NCBI GenBank assembly: GCA_012959995.1
Contig: DUCC01000026.1
Span: 156,615-220,614 of the forward strand
Source of the DNA: Acidimicrobiia bacterium
GTDB lineage: Bacteria; Actinomycetota; Acidimicrobiia; Acidimicrobiales; MedAcidi-G1
Direction of reading: 5' to 3'
Length of the DNA: 64,000 bases
Shown here: piece after piece, positions 9,128 to 18,806 of the stretch
Position numbering within the stretch: the stretch's first letter is position 1
How the letters are laid out: each line of letters begins with the position of its first letter
Program-made: the position numbers and the translations under genes
The notes under the pieces: model-generated
Databases searched by the model: none
What the model saw: only the letters and a program-made list of their open reading frames with translations
Told to the model about the DNA's origin: nothing

Positions 9128-9868
9128 ATGGATGATCACGAAGTTGCCGGGTTGCTGGCTCGAGAAACTGGCGAATTGTTGGTGAAAACCCGCGAGGAGG
9201 CGCAAACTGCGGGCCGGTCGGGCCGTGAGGTGCAAGCGCTTGGCGATCGGGTGGCTCACGAGTTTTTAATAGAGCGGCTTTCTGCTTTGTGCCCGGGTGA
9301 TGCGGTTCTCTCTGAAGAGGGAGCCGATGATGGGTTGCGTTTAGGGGCGGAACGCACCTGGATTATTGATCCGTTGGATGGGACCCATGATTATGGCCGC
9401 CCGGGGAGCAGCGAATGGGCAGTACATGTGGCTTTGGTGGTGGGGGGCACATCAACGGCTGCCGCGGTCTCGTTGCCGGTAGATAACCAGGTTTTTGGTA
9501 CGAACCAGAGCCCGTTAGGGAGGCCTTCGCTTCGTCAACAGCCCGTGGTGATCACCAGCCGCAGCCAGTGGGGCGAAGCCGAAGAGGTAGCCCGAGCCAT
9601 TGGCGGAGTGGTACGGGCGTGCGGTTCGGCGGGGTATAAGGCCATGGCGGTGGTTTCGGGTCTGGTAGATGTTTATGTGCACCCCAGTGGCCTTTACGAG
9701 TGGGATGCTTGTGCACCGGCGGCGGTGGCGCAAGCTGCGGGTTTGTCAGTTTCTGGAGTAGATGGACAACCCCTGCATTTTAATAAGAGGCGCCCGGTGG
9801 TAGCGGGGTTGTTGATTAGCCGCCCAGAGTTTGCCGAGGTATCTCGCCAAGCCTTGGCTTGGGAGTAG
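9128..9868 (+). CDS. cysQ: CysQ/inositol monophosphatase family phosphatase
   Basis: A 246-residue lithium-sensitive phosphatase of the FIG superfamily. Motif A is IDPLDGT (Asp81, Asp84) and the upstream metal ligands are in LSEEGAD (Glu63, Glu64). The C-terminal EWDACAPAA stretch supplies the last Asp. Relatives hydrolyse 3'-phosphoadenosine 5'-phosphate in sulfate assimilation, or inositol phosphates, and sequence alone does not separate these well. The riboswitch of the B12 operon begins about 30 bases after its stop. Confidence 0.8.
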   Translation: MDDHEVAGLLARETGELLVKTREEAQTAGRSGREVQALGDRVAHEFLIERLSALCPGDAVLSEEGADDGLRLGAERTWIIDPLDGTHDYGRPGSSEWAVHVALVVGGTSTAAAVSLPVDNQVFGTNQSPLGRPSLRQQPVVITSRSQWGEAEEVARAIGGVVRACGSAGYKAMAVVSGLVDVYVHPSGLYEWDACAPAAVAQAAGLSVSGVDGQPLHFNKRRPVVAGLLISRPEFAEVSRQALAWE

Positions 9869-9891
9869 CAGCGTTTTCGTGGTGAGGGCGA

Positions 9892-9897
9892 TAGTCT
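9892..9897 (+). promoter_or_regulatory. -10 element (TAGTCT) of the B12 riboswitch transcript
   Basis: TAGTCT lies just before the conserved riboswitch core, so transcription probably begins near 9904. Confidence 0.4.
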
Positions 9898-10070
9898 GAC
9901 CCCACCTTGTGGCGAGGCGAAGCCGGTGAGATTCCGGCGCTGTCCCGCAACTGTATGTTCGGTTTTTCCGAATGAGCCAGGCCGACCGGCCACCGGGTAT
10001 CGACATCAACTCTCGAGGAAGAGTGGTCGTCGGCAGGTTTCCTGTCTGCGCCGTACCTCGACAGACAGGA
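9898..10070 (+). promoter_or_regulatory. Cobalamin riboswitch with SD-sequestering hairpin
   Basis: The core holds GGTGAGATTCCGGCGCTG, then CCCGCAACTGTA, then GAGCCAGGCCGACCGGCCAC, the usual order of the adenosylcobalamin aptamer. After the aptamer, 10040-10048 can pair perfectly with 10062-10070. This hairpin buries the AGGAG ribosome binding site at 10067-10071 of btuF. A competing CAGG/CCTG pairing at 10034-10044 would free it. This suggests translational control, with B12 binding closing the site. The downstream genes are a B12 importer, which fits. Confidence 0.92.
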
Positions 10071-10077
10071 GATAATT

Positions 10078-11004
10078 ATGAAAATTGTTGAGTCTCGTCG
10101 GCTTGTCCGGCACTCGGCCGTTTTGGCTGCCTTGATATTTTTTGGAGCGGCTTGTGGGTCATCTGAAGGTATTTCTGGTTTATCAGTTTCTGGGGTGACC
10201 ACTACGGCCGCCCCGACCACTACGGAGGTTCCGGCTCCGGAGTTTCCTGTGGCCATAATTTCGTTGTCGCCCACTGCTACTGAAATCTTGTTTGCCATCG
10301 GCGCCGGTGACCAAGTGGTCGCCGTAGATGACCAATCCACTTACCCAGCCGATGCGCCAATGAGCGATTTGTCGGGTTTCACCCCGAACGTAGAAGCCAT
10401 TGCTGAATACAACCCAGACTTGGTGATCATTTCTTATGACCCAGGTGACTTGGTTTCGGGCTTAGAGGCTTTAGGTATTACGGTGCTTAGCCAGAGTGCG
10501 GCTTACTCCCTTGAAGACACCTACGTTCAGATCGTTGAGTTGGGTGATCTGACCGGCCATGTTGATGAAGCAACGGCTGTCAATACAGAGATAAAAGTTG
10601 GTTTGCTTGCTTTGGCAGAAAGCCAAGTTGGTGCTGGCCTTACTTACTTCCATGAGATTGACAGCACGCTGTATACCGCTACGTCGGTGACTTTCGTGGG
10701 GCAACTTTATGCTTTGTTGGGGCTAGAGAACATTGCTGACCTGGCTGACGAAGAGGGTTGGGGATATCCGCAGCTTTCGCCGGAATACATTCTTGACGCC
10801 GACCCCGACGTCATTTTTCTTAATGATGCGCAGTGGGGGGAGTCGCTGGAAACTCTGGCCGCTCGCCCGGCGTGGGGTTCATTGTCGGCCGTAATCAACG
10901 GTCAGGTGATTGACCTTGATGAAACTGCTGGTCGTTGGGGTCCGCGAGTGGTGGACTTTTTGGCCGGGGTGGCTTCGGCCTTAGAAGGCTTGACTGCTGA
11001 GTAG
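10078..11004 (+). CDS. btuF: Cobalamin ABC transporter substrate-binding lipoprotein
   Basis: A 308-residue lipoprotein. A basic N-terminus and hydrophobic stretch lead to the lipobox GAAC with Cys26. A Thr/Pro-rich linker follows at about 40-56. The rest is a class III periplasmic-binding fold, with the signature ISLSPTATEILFAIGAGDQVV near its start. The B12 riboswitch upstream and the FecCD permease and ATPase downstream identify the substrate as a corrinoid. The AGGAG site six bases before the ATG is the element hidden by the riboswitch. Confidence 0.9.
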   Translation: MKIVESRRLVRHSAVLAALIFFGAACGSSEGISGLSVSGVTTTAAPTTTEVPAPEFPVAIISLSPTATEILFAIGAGDQVVAVDDQSTYPADAPMSDLSGFTPNVEAIAEYNPDLVIISYDPGDLVSGLEALGITVLSQSAAYSLEDTYVQIVELGDLTGHVDEATAVNTEIKVGLLALAESQVGAGLTYFHEIDSTLYTATSVTFVGQLYALLGLENIADLADEEGWGYPQLSPEYILDADPDVIFLNDAQWGESLETLAARPAWGSLSAVINGQVIDLDETAGRWGPRVVDFLAGVASALEGLTAE

Positions 11005-11011
11005 AAAATTT

Positions 11012-12085
11012 GTGACCAACCAAGATCGGAGTTCCGAGGCAATGCACCGGCGGCAGCCGGCGGGGCTCCGATCGTGGTGGGTGGCTACCGGGGTGGCGGC
11101 GGTGGTCGCTGCTTCGTTGGCTGGTTTGGTCATGGGCCCCGCTTCTTTAGGGGTGGGCGAGGTACTGCGAGAACTCTTTGATGGCTTGCCATTAGTGGAT
11201 GTGGATTCTGGGTTAGGGGTGCGGCAAAAAGCTATTATTTGGGAGATTCGTTTGCCCCGAGTGGTTTTGGGTTTGATGGTGGGAGCCATGTTGGGCACGG
11301 CGGGTGGCGCTTACCAGGGAGTGTTTCGTAACCCGTTGGCTGACCCTTATCTGTTGGGGGTGGCGGCCGGTGCCGGGTTCGGGGCTACTACGGCCATTGT
11401 GGCGGGGTTAGGTGATGGCATCGGGGTATTCGATGCAGTTCCCATGATGGCGTTTGCGGGCGCATTGACGGCGGTGGCGTTGACTTATTTGGTTGGTTCT
11501 GCTGGTGGCCGGCTCGACCCGGTAACCAGTTTGGTGTTGGCAGGGGTGGCGGTGGCCAGTTTTTTCACGGCGGTACAGACCTTTGTGCAGCAAAGAAACT
11601 CAGAGACTATTCGTCAGGTGTACTTTTTTGTTTTAGGTCAATTGCGTACGGCGGGTTGGAACGAGGTTTTGCTCATTACTCCGTATGTGGTGGTCTGCTT
11701 GACGGTCATTTTGTTGGTTCGCCGCCGCATGGATGCTTTGGGGGTGGGCGATGAGGAAGCGGGTTCGTTGGGCCTTGATGTGCGACGGGTGCGTTTGGTT
11801 ACTGTGTTGGCTGCTTCGTTGGGTACGGCGGCCGTGGTGTCGGTTAGCGGGTTGATTGGTTTTGTGGGCATCATTGTCCCGCACACCATTCGCTTGTTGT
11901 TCGGTTCGAGTTACCGAGTGATTTTGCCGTTGACGGTGTTGTTCGGTGGGGCTTTTATGGTGGCTGCTGATTTGGTGGCTCGATTGGCTTTGCAGCCGGC
12001 GGAAATCCCCATCGGGGTGGTTACGGCTTTTCTTGGGGCGCCATTCTTTGTTTTGATTTTGCGTTCCACTCGGGGGACTCGATGA
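11012..12085 (+). CDS. btuC: Cobalamin ABC transporter permease (FecCD family)
   Basis: A 357-residue permease of the BtuC/FecCD family with about nine or ten membrane helices. The family signatures EIRLPRVVLGLMVGAMLG and FRNPLADPYLLG are visible in the first third. It begins with GTG at 11012; an ATG at 11042 with GAGG just upstream is an alternative start. The end overlaps btuD by four bases (ATGA). It should form the membrane channel for B12 with BtuD and BtuF. Confidence 0.92.
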   Translation: MTNQDRSSEAMHRRQPAGLRSWWVATGVAAVVAASLAGLVMGPASLGVGEVLRELFDGLPLVDVDSGLGVRQKAIIWEIRLPRVVLGLMVGAMLGTAGGAYQGVFRNPLADPYLLGVAAGAGFGATTAIVAGLGDGIGVFDAVPMMAFAGALTAVALTYLVGSAGGRLDPVTSLVLAGVAVASFFTAVQTFVQQRNSETIRQVYFFVLGQLRTAGWNEVLLITPYVVVCLTVILLVRRRMDALGVGDEEAGSLGLDVRRVRLVTVLAASLGTAAVVSVSGLIGFVGIIVPHTIRLLFGSSYRVILPLTVLFGGAFMVAADLVARLALQPAEIPIGVVTAFLGAPFFVLILRSTRGTR

Positions 12086-12864
12086 CTGCTGTCGTTTGCC
12101 GTGGGCTGCGTGTCTCGTATTCGGGGGTTCCGGTGCTCGATGGTGTTGACCTAGAGGTCCCCGCTGGCGGGTGGGTTACGGTGGTGGGGCCAAACGGGGC
12201 GGGAAAAAGCACGTTGTTGCGAGCCGTTGGCGGTTTGGTGTCGGCTTCGGGCAAAGTAGAGGTGCTGGGAGAATCGGTTGACTCTTTGGCTCGCCGGGTT
12301 TTGGCTCGCCGGGTGGCGCTGGTGCCGCAAGAGCCGGTAATCCCGTCAGGCATGCTGGCTCTTGACTATGTGTTGTTGGGTCGCACTGCGCATTTAGGGT
12401 TTTTTGAAGCAGAGAAAGAAGCGGACATTGTTTTCGCTACCTCAGCGTTAGAAGATCTCGATGCGGGCCCTTTGGCGGGTCGAGTGGTAGAGACTCTGTC
12501 GGGCGGGGAGCGTCAACGGGTGGTGGTGGCTCGGGCTTTGGCTCAAGGGTCGCCGGTGCTGTTGCTAGATGAGCCGACTACGGCGCTAGATATTGGCCAT
12601 CAGCAAGAGATGCTGGATTTGGTTGATCGCCTGCGTGCCGAACGTGGGTTAACGGTGTTGGCCACCATGCATGATTTGACGTTGGCTGGCCAGTACGCCG
12701 ACCAACTGGTCATGCTTGATGCGGGCCAGGTGGTGGCTGCTGGTTCTGCCACAGAGGTTTTGACTAATGAAAACGTGGGGCGTTTTTATGGAGCCCAGGT
12801 ACGGGTTATTGATGACCCATCGGGCCCCATTGTGGTGCCGGTGCGGCGGGGTAACCTTGCTTAA
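12082..12864 (+). CDS. btuD: Cobalamin ABC transporter ATP-binding protein
   Basis: A 260-residue ABC ATPase with Walker A GPNGAGKS (36-43), signature LSGGERQ (139-145) and Walker B ending DEP near 163. It is the last gene of the riboswitch-controlled B12 operon and would power uptake through BtuC. Its last four bases overlap the convergent hibernation-factor gene. Confidence 0.92.
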   Translation: MTAVVCRGLRVSYSGVPVLDGVDLEVPAGGWVTVVGPNGAGKSTLLRAVGGLVSASGKVEVLGESVDSLARRVLARRVALVPQEPVIPSGMLALDYVLLGRTAHLGFFEAEKEADIVFATSALEDLDAGPLAGRVVETLSGGERQRVVVARALAQGSPVLLLDEPTTALDIGHQQEMLDLVDRLRAERGLTVLATMHDLTLAGQYADQLVMLDAGQVVAAGSATEVLTNENVGRFYGAQVRVIDDPSGPIVVPVRRGNLA

Positions 12865-13628
12865 ACTGCTGGGGTTATGAGCCCGTAGTGCCCGTCGAAG
12901 CGTCGGTAAAGTACTTGGCTTCTTCCTTTGGCTGTTTCGGCAAAGAAGACGAAGGGTTCGTTTCCGTGGTCGAGAAGACGTTCGGCGTCTAGCAGCGGCA
13001 GGTGGTTTAAGACCAGCGGGCCAGAGTAGATGGAGGGCCGGGTGTCTCCGGGGAGGTTCTCGCCGTCTACGGCAGGTGCGACATGGAGTTCACCGTCGCC
13101 GTTGCGGTAGATGACCCGGTCAATGTCGTGATCCACATCGAGATAGAGGTAGAAGTCGTGGTCCAACTGGTCCATTTCGTCGGCTGCTTCTTCAAGGCTG
13201 ACCGGGCGCATGGCTAAAGTTTTGTGGCGCACTACGTCTCGTTCGTCGTGGGGACGCTCAACGTACCCCGGGGTGTGGCCTCGGTTTTCTGGTTCAGCGT
13301 CGTGGCGGCGGTCTTCGAAACGCTTGCGGCGGCGGCGAAGGCGTCGCCCAAGTTTGTCATCGAGCAGGTCGATGGCTTCACCGATGGTTTGGCCGGCGGC
13401 GTGGGCTCGCACCAGGTCGCCATTGAGGTTGAGCGAGGCTTCGGCAATGGAGGGAAGTTCCAGTGTGGCCTTGGGACGGACTTTTAGTTTTACCACGGCG
13501 TCTAAGACCGGTTCGTGGCCCAACTCGCAAAGGGCTCGAATCTTATTCAGGGCAAGTTCTCGGTCTTGGGAAGAAACTCTTCCGGTGACTCGAAGTTCAA
13601 CTTCGCTGATGGCATGTGGCTTGACCAA
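12861..13628 (-). CDS. Ribosome hibernation factor with two C-terminal domains (RafH-like)
   Basis: A 255-residue protein. Residues 8-105 resemble the ribosome-binding S30AE domain, ending in a very basic RRLRRRRKR stretch. A charged linker follows. Residues 135-185 and 205-253 look like two copies of the long-HPF C-terminal dimerisation domain; the first has VIYRNGDGE and the second VLYRRFDGHYGLI. Ordinary long HPF has one such domain. Mycobacterial RafH has two, so this is likely the RafH type, which inactivates 70S ribosomes under stress. It starts with TTG, with GGGAGA five bases upstream. Confidence 0.78.
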   Translation of the reverse strand: MVKPHAISEVELRVTGRVSSQDRELALNKIRALCELGHEPVLDAVVKLKVRPKATLELPSIAEASLNLNGDLVRAHAAGQTIGEAIDLLDDKLGRRLRRRRKRFEDRRHDAEPENRGHTPGYVERPHDERDVVRHKTLAMRPVSLEEAADEMDQLDHDFYLYLDVDHDIDRVIYRNGDGELHVAPAVDGENLPGDTRPSIYSGPLVLNHLPLLDAERLLDHGNEPFVFFAETAKGRSQVLYRRFDGHYGLITPAV

Positions 13629-13711
13629 GTGACTCTCCCGCTTGAAGTAGTTGGTTGTGTGCTTGCACTTTCATCTTCGCGCATTAAAAAGCATTTGTCA
13701 GGTAAATAGGG

Positions 13712-13717
13712 CAGAAT
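13712..13717 (+). promoter_or_regulatory. Putative -10 element (CAGAAT) of yqeC
   Basis: CAGAAT ends six bases before the ATG at 13724. It departs from the TANNNT form at the first base. Confidence 0.35.
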
Positions 13718-13723
13718 CTTTTT

Positions 13724-14442
13724 ATGGCAGGAATTTTTACGCAAGCTTTGGCACTCGGCGAGTATGAAATGGTCTGTGTCGTAGGTGGCGGGGGTAAGAC
13801 CACCTTGGTGTTTGCTTTGGCTAAAGAGGCGGTAGCGGCGGGGCGTCCGGCGGTGGTGACTACCACTACCAAGATGGGAGCGGAAGAGACCGGTGGTTTG
13901 TTTACGGTGGAGGGGTCAGAGCAGTTGCCTAATGATTTGGTGTTGCGTTGGGTGGGCGAGGTGCAAGGCCACCGAGTGGTGGGGCGCACTCCTGAAGACA
14001 TTGATGCTCGCTTTGCCGAACGGGCCGGATGGATGTTGGTAGAGGCGGATGGTGCACGTCGGCATCCGGTAAAGGCACCGGCCGTTCACGAACCGGTGAT
14101 CCCTCAGGCCGCCACAGTGGTGGTGCTCAGCATGGGCCTGGATGCCTTGGGTAAATCTTTGGCGGAGGCGGCGCATCGCCCAGAGGTGACGGCTGCCTTG
14201 TTGGGGGTAAGCCAAGAGGCAACGGTAACGCCAGAGTTGCTGGCAGTTTTAGCCACCGATGCTTTTGGGGGGCGAAAATGTTTGCCACCTGAGGCCCGGT
14301 TTGTGGTGGCTTTGACCAAGATGACCGAGGAGCGGCGAGCAGAGGCTGGGCGGTTGGCTGACCTCTTGTTGGCGGCTGATGGTGCCCCGGAACGAGTGCT
14401 CCTGGTGCCGCCGCCCGGTGGGGTGGTTGAGGTTCGTCAGGG

Positions 14443-14446
<4 letters not shown>
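13724..14446 (+). CDS. yqeC: YqeC family, putative selenium-dependent hydroxylase accessory protein
   Basis: A 240-residue P-loop protein with VVGGGGKTT near residue 20 and an early TTTTKMG stretch, both typical of the YqeC family. YqeC genes usually sit with selenium-dependent molybdenum hydroxylases and are thought to help mature their cofactor. No hydroxylase, selD or molybdopterin gene is visible in this window, so its role here is open. Its last four bases overlap the convergent fumarase gene. Confidence 0.8.
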
Positions 14447-16092
<1,646 letters not shown>

Positions 16093-16099
16093 AGTCTTT

Positions 16100-16105
16100 A
16101 CGGTA
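16100..16105 (-). promoter_or_regulatory. Leaderless -10 element (TACCGT) of fumarase
   Basis: TACCGT on the minus strand ends seven bases before the ATG at 16092. Confidence 0.5.
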
Positions 16106-16131
16106 CCGCACCTTTTGGCGGGCCGGGGTGG

Positions 16132-17154
16132 TTAGTTGGTGAGGTCGTCCAAGATGGGTGCCCAAAATTCGTGGTCTTGAAAACTGCCGGCTTGGTAAAA
16201 GGACATGCGGTCAACGCAGTCGCCCCAGCGGGCGTTTATTTTGTCGGCTATTTGGTGGGGTTCGCCGACGATGGCAAAGGTGTCGAGCATTTCGTCGTCA
16301 ATGAGTGCCCCCATCTCTGCCCATTGGCCGCGTTTGGTCATGGTGTTGAGTTCGCTTTGCAGGTCGCCCCATCCGTGCATTTCGAGTACGGGCCGATAAG
16401 CCGGGGTGGAGGCGTAGAAAGCGATTTGTCGGCGAACGCCTGTGGCGGATTTGTTTATTTCTTCTTCGTTTCGGCCGGTGACGACGAACCCGGGGCCCGA
16501 TATTTCAAAGTCGGCGAGGCTGCGGCCGGCGGTGTCGAGGCCGCGTTGTAGGGCGGGGAGGGTGACTTGTCGGAGGTAGGCCTCGGTGGTGAAGGAGTGG
16601 CAGATGATGCCGTCGCAGACTTCGCCTGCTACTTCGGTCATGAGGGGTCCTACGGCGGAAATAAATATTTTGGGCGACCCGTAGGGGTTGGGGCCGGGAT
16701 CAAAGAAGGGGGTCATGAGGGTGTGTTGGTAGAATTCGCCGCGAAATTTTAGGGGGGTGTTGTTGTCCCAACTTTCCCATATGGCTCGGATAGCTAAAAC
16801 CATTTCGCGCATGCGGGCGGCGGGTCGGGACCATTCCATGGAGAAGCGTTTGGTGATGTGAGGTTTTATTTGGGTGCCGAGGCCCAGGATGAAGCGTCCT
16901 TGACTGTAGCGCTGAAGGTCGTGGCCAAGGTTGGCTAGCAGCATGGGGTTGCGGGCAAAACCGACGGCGATGGAGGTGCCGAGTTCGATGCGTTCGGTGT
17001 GTTCGGCGGCGATGGTGTGGGGGAGGAAGGGGTCGTGGGCTACTTCGGCGGTCCATGCGCCGGCGTAGCCGGAGGCCTCGATGGCTTGGGCGTCGCGGGC
17101 GATGTCTTGGAGGTCGCCGGGGTTATTTATGTTGATTCCGCTGTCTATTTTCAT
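16132..17154 (-). CDS. LLM-class F420-dependent oxidoreductase (TIGR03617-like)
   Basis: A 340-residue luciferase-like monooxygenase fold protein. The pattern of an N-terminal GYAGAWTAEVAHDPF, then RIELGTSIAV and later FILGLGTQIKPH matches the MSMEG_2256-type F420-dependent family. Such enzymes use reduced F420 or flavin in the cytoplasm; the substrate is unknown. TAACAT lies seven bases before the ATG. The divergent histidine phosphatase starts 47 bases away, so the two promoters share this short gap. Confidence 0.85.
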   Translation of the reverse strand: MKIDSGININNPGDLQDIARDAQAIEASGYAGAWTAEVAHDPFLPHTIAAEHTERIELGTSIAVGFARNPMLLANLGHDLQRYSQGRFILGLGTQIKPHITKRFSMEWSRPAARMREMVLAIRAIWESWDNNTPLKFRGEFYQHTLMTPFFDPGPNPYGSPKIFISAVGPLMTEVAGEVCDGIICHSFTTEAYLRQVTLPALQRGLDTAGRSLADFEISGPGFVVTGRNEEEINKSATGVRRQIAFYASTPAYRPVLEMHGWGDLQSELNTMTKRGQWAEMGALIDDEMLDTFAIVGEPHQIADKINARWGDCVDRMSFYQAGSFQDHEFWAPILDDLTN

Positions 17155-17161
17155 GCTGCGG

Positions 17162-17167
17162 ATGTTA
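17162..17167 (-). promoter_or_regulatory. Leaderless -10 element (TAACAT) of LLM gene
   Basis: TAACAT on the minus strand ends seven bases before the ATG at 17154. Confidence 0.5.
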
Positions 17168-17187
17168 GTCCGGTAGTTCGGGGCGAC

Positions 17188-17193
17188 TAGCGT
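17188..17193 (+). promoter_or_regulatory. Leaderless -10 element (TAGCGT) of histidine phosphatase
   Basis: TAGCGT ends eight bases before the ATG at 17202, which supports this ATG over the in-frame TTG at 17193. Confidence 0.5.
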
Positions 17194-17201
17194 TGGCGAC
17201 T

Positions 17202-17819
17202 ATGGAACTTTTGTTGGTGCGTCATGGTTTGCCGCTTCGAGTAGATAATTCGGCTTCTGGTTTGGAGGCTGACCCGGCGTTGTCGGTGTTGGGGGAGCGT
17301 CAGGCGGAGGCTTTGGCCGACTGGTTGGTTGGTGGTCCGGCGGCAACTCCTATTGCGGCGGTTTATGCCAGTCCGAAGTTGCGGGCGCAGGGCACGGTGG
17401 CTCCGTTGGCGCAACGTTTGGGTTTAGAAGTGATCATTGAGCCGCGGGTTATTGAGTATGACGTGGGGGAAAATGAGTACATCCCTATTGAGGAGTTGAA
17501 GGGCACGCCGGCTTGGGCAGAGATGTTGGCGGCTGGTATTCCGGATCCGGAGGTTTTTCAGGCGCAGGTGGTGGCGGGCATGGAGGCGATTATTGCGGCT
17601 CATCCGGGTGGCCGTGTGGTGGTGGGTTGCCATGGTGGGGTGGTGGCGGCTTATTTGGCGCATTTGTTGGGTATCTCTGAGCCCATGTTTTTTGAGGCGC
17701 ATTACACCTCGGTGAATCGGGTGATGGCTGCTTCGTCGGGTCAGCGCAGCGTGGTTTCTATGAACGAACTTGCGCACCTTCAGGTAGCTAAAGTCCCCCT
17801 CTCCGATTACCAAAAATAA
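17202..17819 (+). CDS. Histidine phosphatase family protein
   Basis: A 205-residue phosphoglycerate-mutase-like phosphatase. The phosphohistidine motif is RHG right after the first strand (MELLLVRHG), and the second catalytic His is in VVGCHGG near residue 147. The family covers phosphatases for sugars, nucleotides and cofactors, so the substrate cannot be named. The ATG at 17202 is chosen because it begins the conserved strand and fits the TAGCGT element. A large palindrome lies 28 bases after its stop. Confidence 0.85.
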   Translation: MELLLVRHGLPLRVDNSASGLEADPALSVLGERQAEALADWLVGGPAATPIAAVYASPKLRAQGTVAPLAQRLGLEVIIEPRVIEYDVGENEYIPIEELKGTPAWAEMLAAGIPDPEVFQAQVVAGMEAIIAAHPGGRVVVGCHGGVVAAYLAHLLGISEPMFFEAHYTSVNRVMAASSGQRSVVSMNELAHLQVAKVPLSDYQK

Positions 17820-17847
17820 CCACACTGGTTACTATCGCCTCTCACTT

Positions 17848-17886
17848 AACCTGCTTACCTCGGGTCTGACCCCAGGTAAGCAGGTT
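17848..17886. repeat. 39-base REP-type palindrome, left boundary of RAYT element
   Basis: The arms 17848-17860 and 17874-17886 are perfectly complementary over 13 bases. Inside, GGGTC-T-GACCC continues the symmetry, and only the C/C pair at 17861/17873 is unpaired. The whole 39 bases are thus palindromic around 17867. It lies between the phosphatase stop and the transposase start, as REP sequences do beside their RAYT gene, and could also act as a terminator. Confidence 0.85.
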
Positions 17887-17915
17887 GGCTAATTAGGGCT
17901 GTCACACCCCTGGCG

Positions 17916-17921
17916 TAAGTT
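17916..17921 (+). promoter_or_regulatory. Leaderless -10 element (TAAGTT) of transposase
   Basis: TAAGTT ends six bases before the ATG at 17928, the same spacing as host genes, so the element appears to use the host promoter style. Confidence 0.45.
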
Positions 17922-17927
17922 GACGGC

Positions 17928-18806
17928 ATGGCCCGGAGATTTCGACATGATGCAGCAGGATTCATCCATCATGTGGTTAATCGCGGAGCATCCCGGGAGA
18001 ATGTTTTTTGGGATCGCGAGGATCGGCTGCTTTTTTTGGGTTTGTTGGCTGGCTTGTCTAAAAAGCATGGCATTGACACCCTTGCCTATTGTCTTATGGG
18101 TAATCACTATCACCTAGTGTTGAGGTGCCCTTTGGGGAACTTGTCTGTGGGCGTTAAGTGGTTCGCCAGCATCTATTCTCAACGTTTTAATACAAACCAT
18201 GGTTTTGATGGTTCGCCATTTCGTGGCCGGTTTCAGTCCAAACTTATTGACACCGACGCCTACTTGCTAAATGCCGTTCGTTATGTGCATAAAAATCCGT
18301 TGGCTCATGGTTTTGTCCCGTCTTTAAACGGTTTTGAGTGGTCAAGCCATGCCGCCTATTTAGGAGAGGCCCAAACTCCATCTTGGTTAGATAATCAAAT
18401 GGTTTTAGGGATGGTTCATTCCGGTGGCGAGCAATATTCAACGTTTATAGATCAAACAGGCGAGGACCTTGACGAAAGTTACGAGTTTTCGCGCGAAAAA
18501 AATCTGGTTCCTATTGAACTTGTCGAGGCGGCAGTTCTGGTGGCAACCGGCGGCCAGTACGATAATTTTTTCCACTCAACTAATGGGGTAAGAAATAACG
18601 ACCGGGCTTTACTCTTTTTAAATGCTCATGAAATGTCTGGGCTAAGGGACCGGCAGGTTGCTGAGCGTTATGGGGTGGCGAACGCTCCGACGGTAAAAGA
18701 CATTCGGCGCCGAGCTCGCCTTAGTTTGGAACGCGACGAGTCTTTTAGGTTGGGTTTTGAGAGCGTGCAGACGGCCTTGACCTGCTTACCTGGGGTCAGA
18801 CCCTAG
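17928..18806 (+). CDS. REP-associated tyrosine transposase (Y1 family)
   Basis: A 292-residue Y1/HUH transposase of the IS200-like RAYT group. The metal-binding HUH pair is His60-Tyr-His62 in MGNHYHL, and the likely nucleophile is Tyr119 in AVRYVHKNP. The N-terminal HHVVNRG and the FRGRFQSK stretch are also typical. RAYTs cut single-stranded DNA at REP hairpins. The last ten residues and the stop codon are encoded by the right REP half-site, and the 3' end overlaps the acetoacetyl-CoA synthetase gene by 11 bases. Confidence 0.92.
   Translation: MARRFRHDAAGFIHHVVNRGASRENVFWDREDRLLFLGLLAGLSKKHGIDTLAYCLMGNHYHLVLRCPLGNLSVGVKWFASIYSQRFNTNHGFDGSPFRGRFQSKLIDTDAYLLNAVRYVHKNPLAHGFVPSLNGFEWSSHAAYLGEAQTPSWLDNQMVLGMVHSGGEQYSTFIDQTGEDLDESYEFSREKNLVPIELVEAAVLVATGGQYDNFFHSTNGVRNNDRALLFLNAHEMSGLRDRQVAERYGVANAPTVKDIRRRARLSLERDESFRLGFESVQTALTCLPGVRP
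18781..18803. repeat. 23-base REP half-site, right boundary of RAYT element
   Basis: These 23 bases match the reverse complement of the left palindrome from its right arm through the GGGTC/GACCC core, then the match stops. They lie inside the 3' ends of two genes: the transposase (stop TAG at 18804-18806) and the convergent synthetase (stop TGA at 18796-18798). Confidence 0.8.

Larger units (their letters stand above)
17848..18806 (+). mobile_element. RAYT/REP element
   Basis: A single tyrosine-transposase gene is bounded on the left by a full 39-base palindrome and on the right by a 23-base half copy (18781-18803) in inverted orientation. This is the layout of REP-associated tyrosine transposase loci. 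Such elements are usually domesticated, and disperse REP sequences rather than themselves. Confidence 0.7.

Noticed and set aside
9892..9904. GTCTGACCCC resembling the core of the RAYT palindrome
   Set aside because: No matching inverted arm is present. It is better read as a TAGTCT -10 element and the first bases of the riboswitch transcript.
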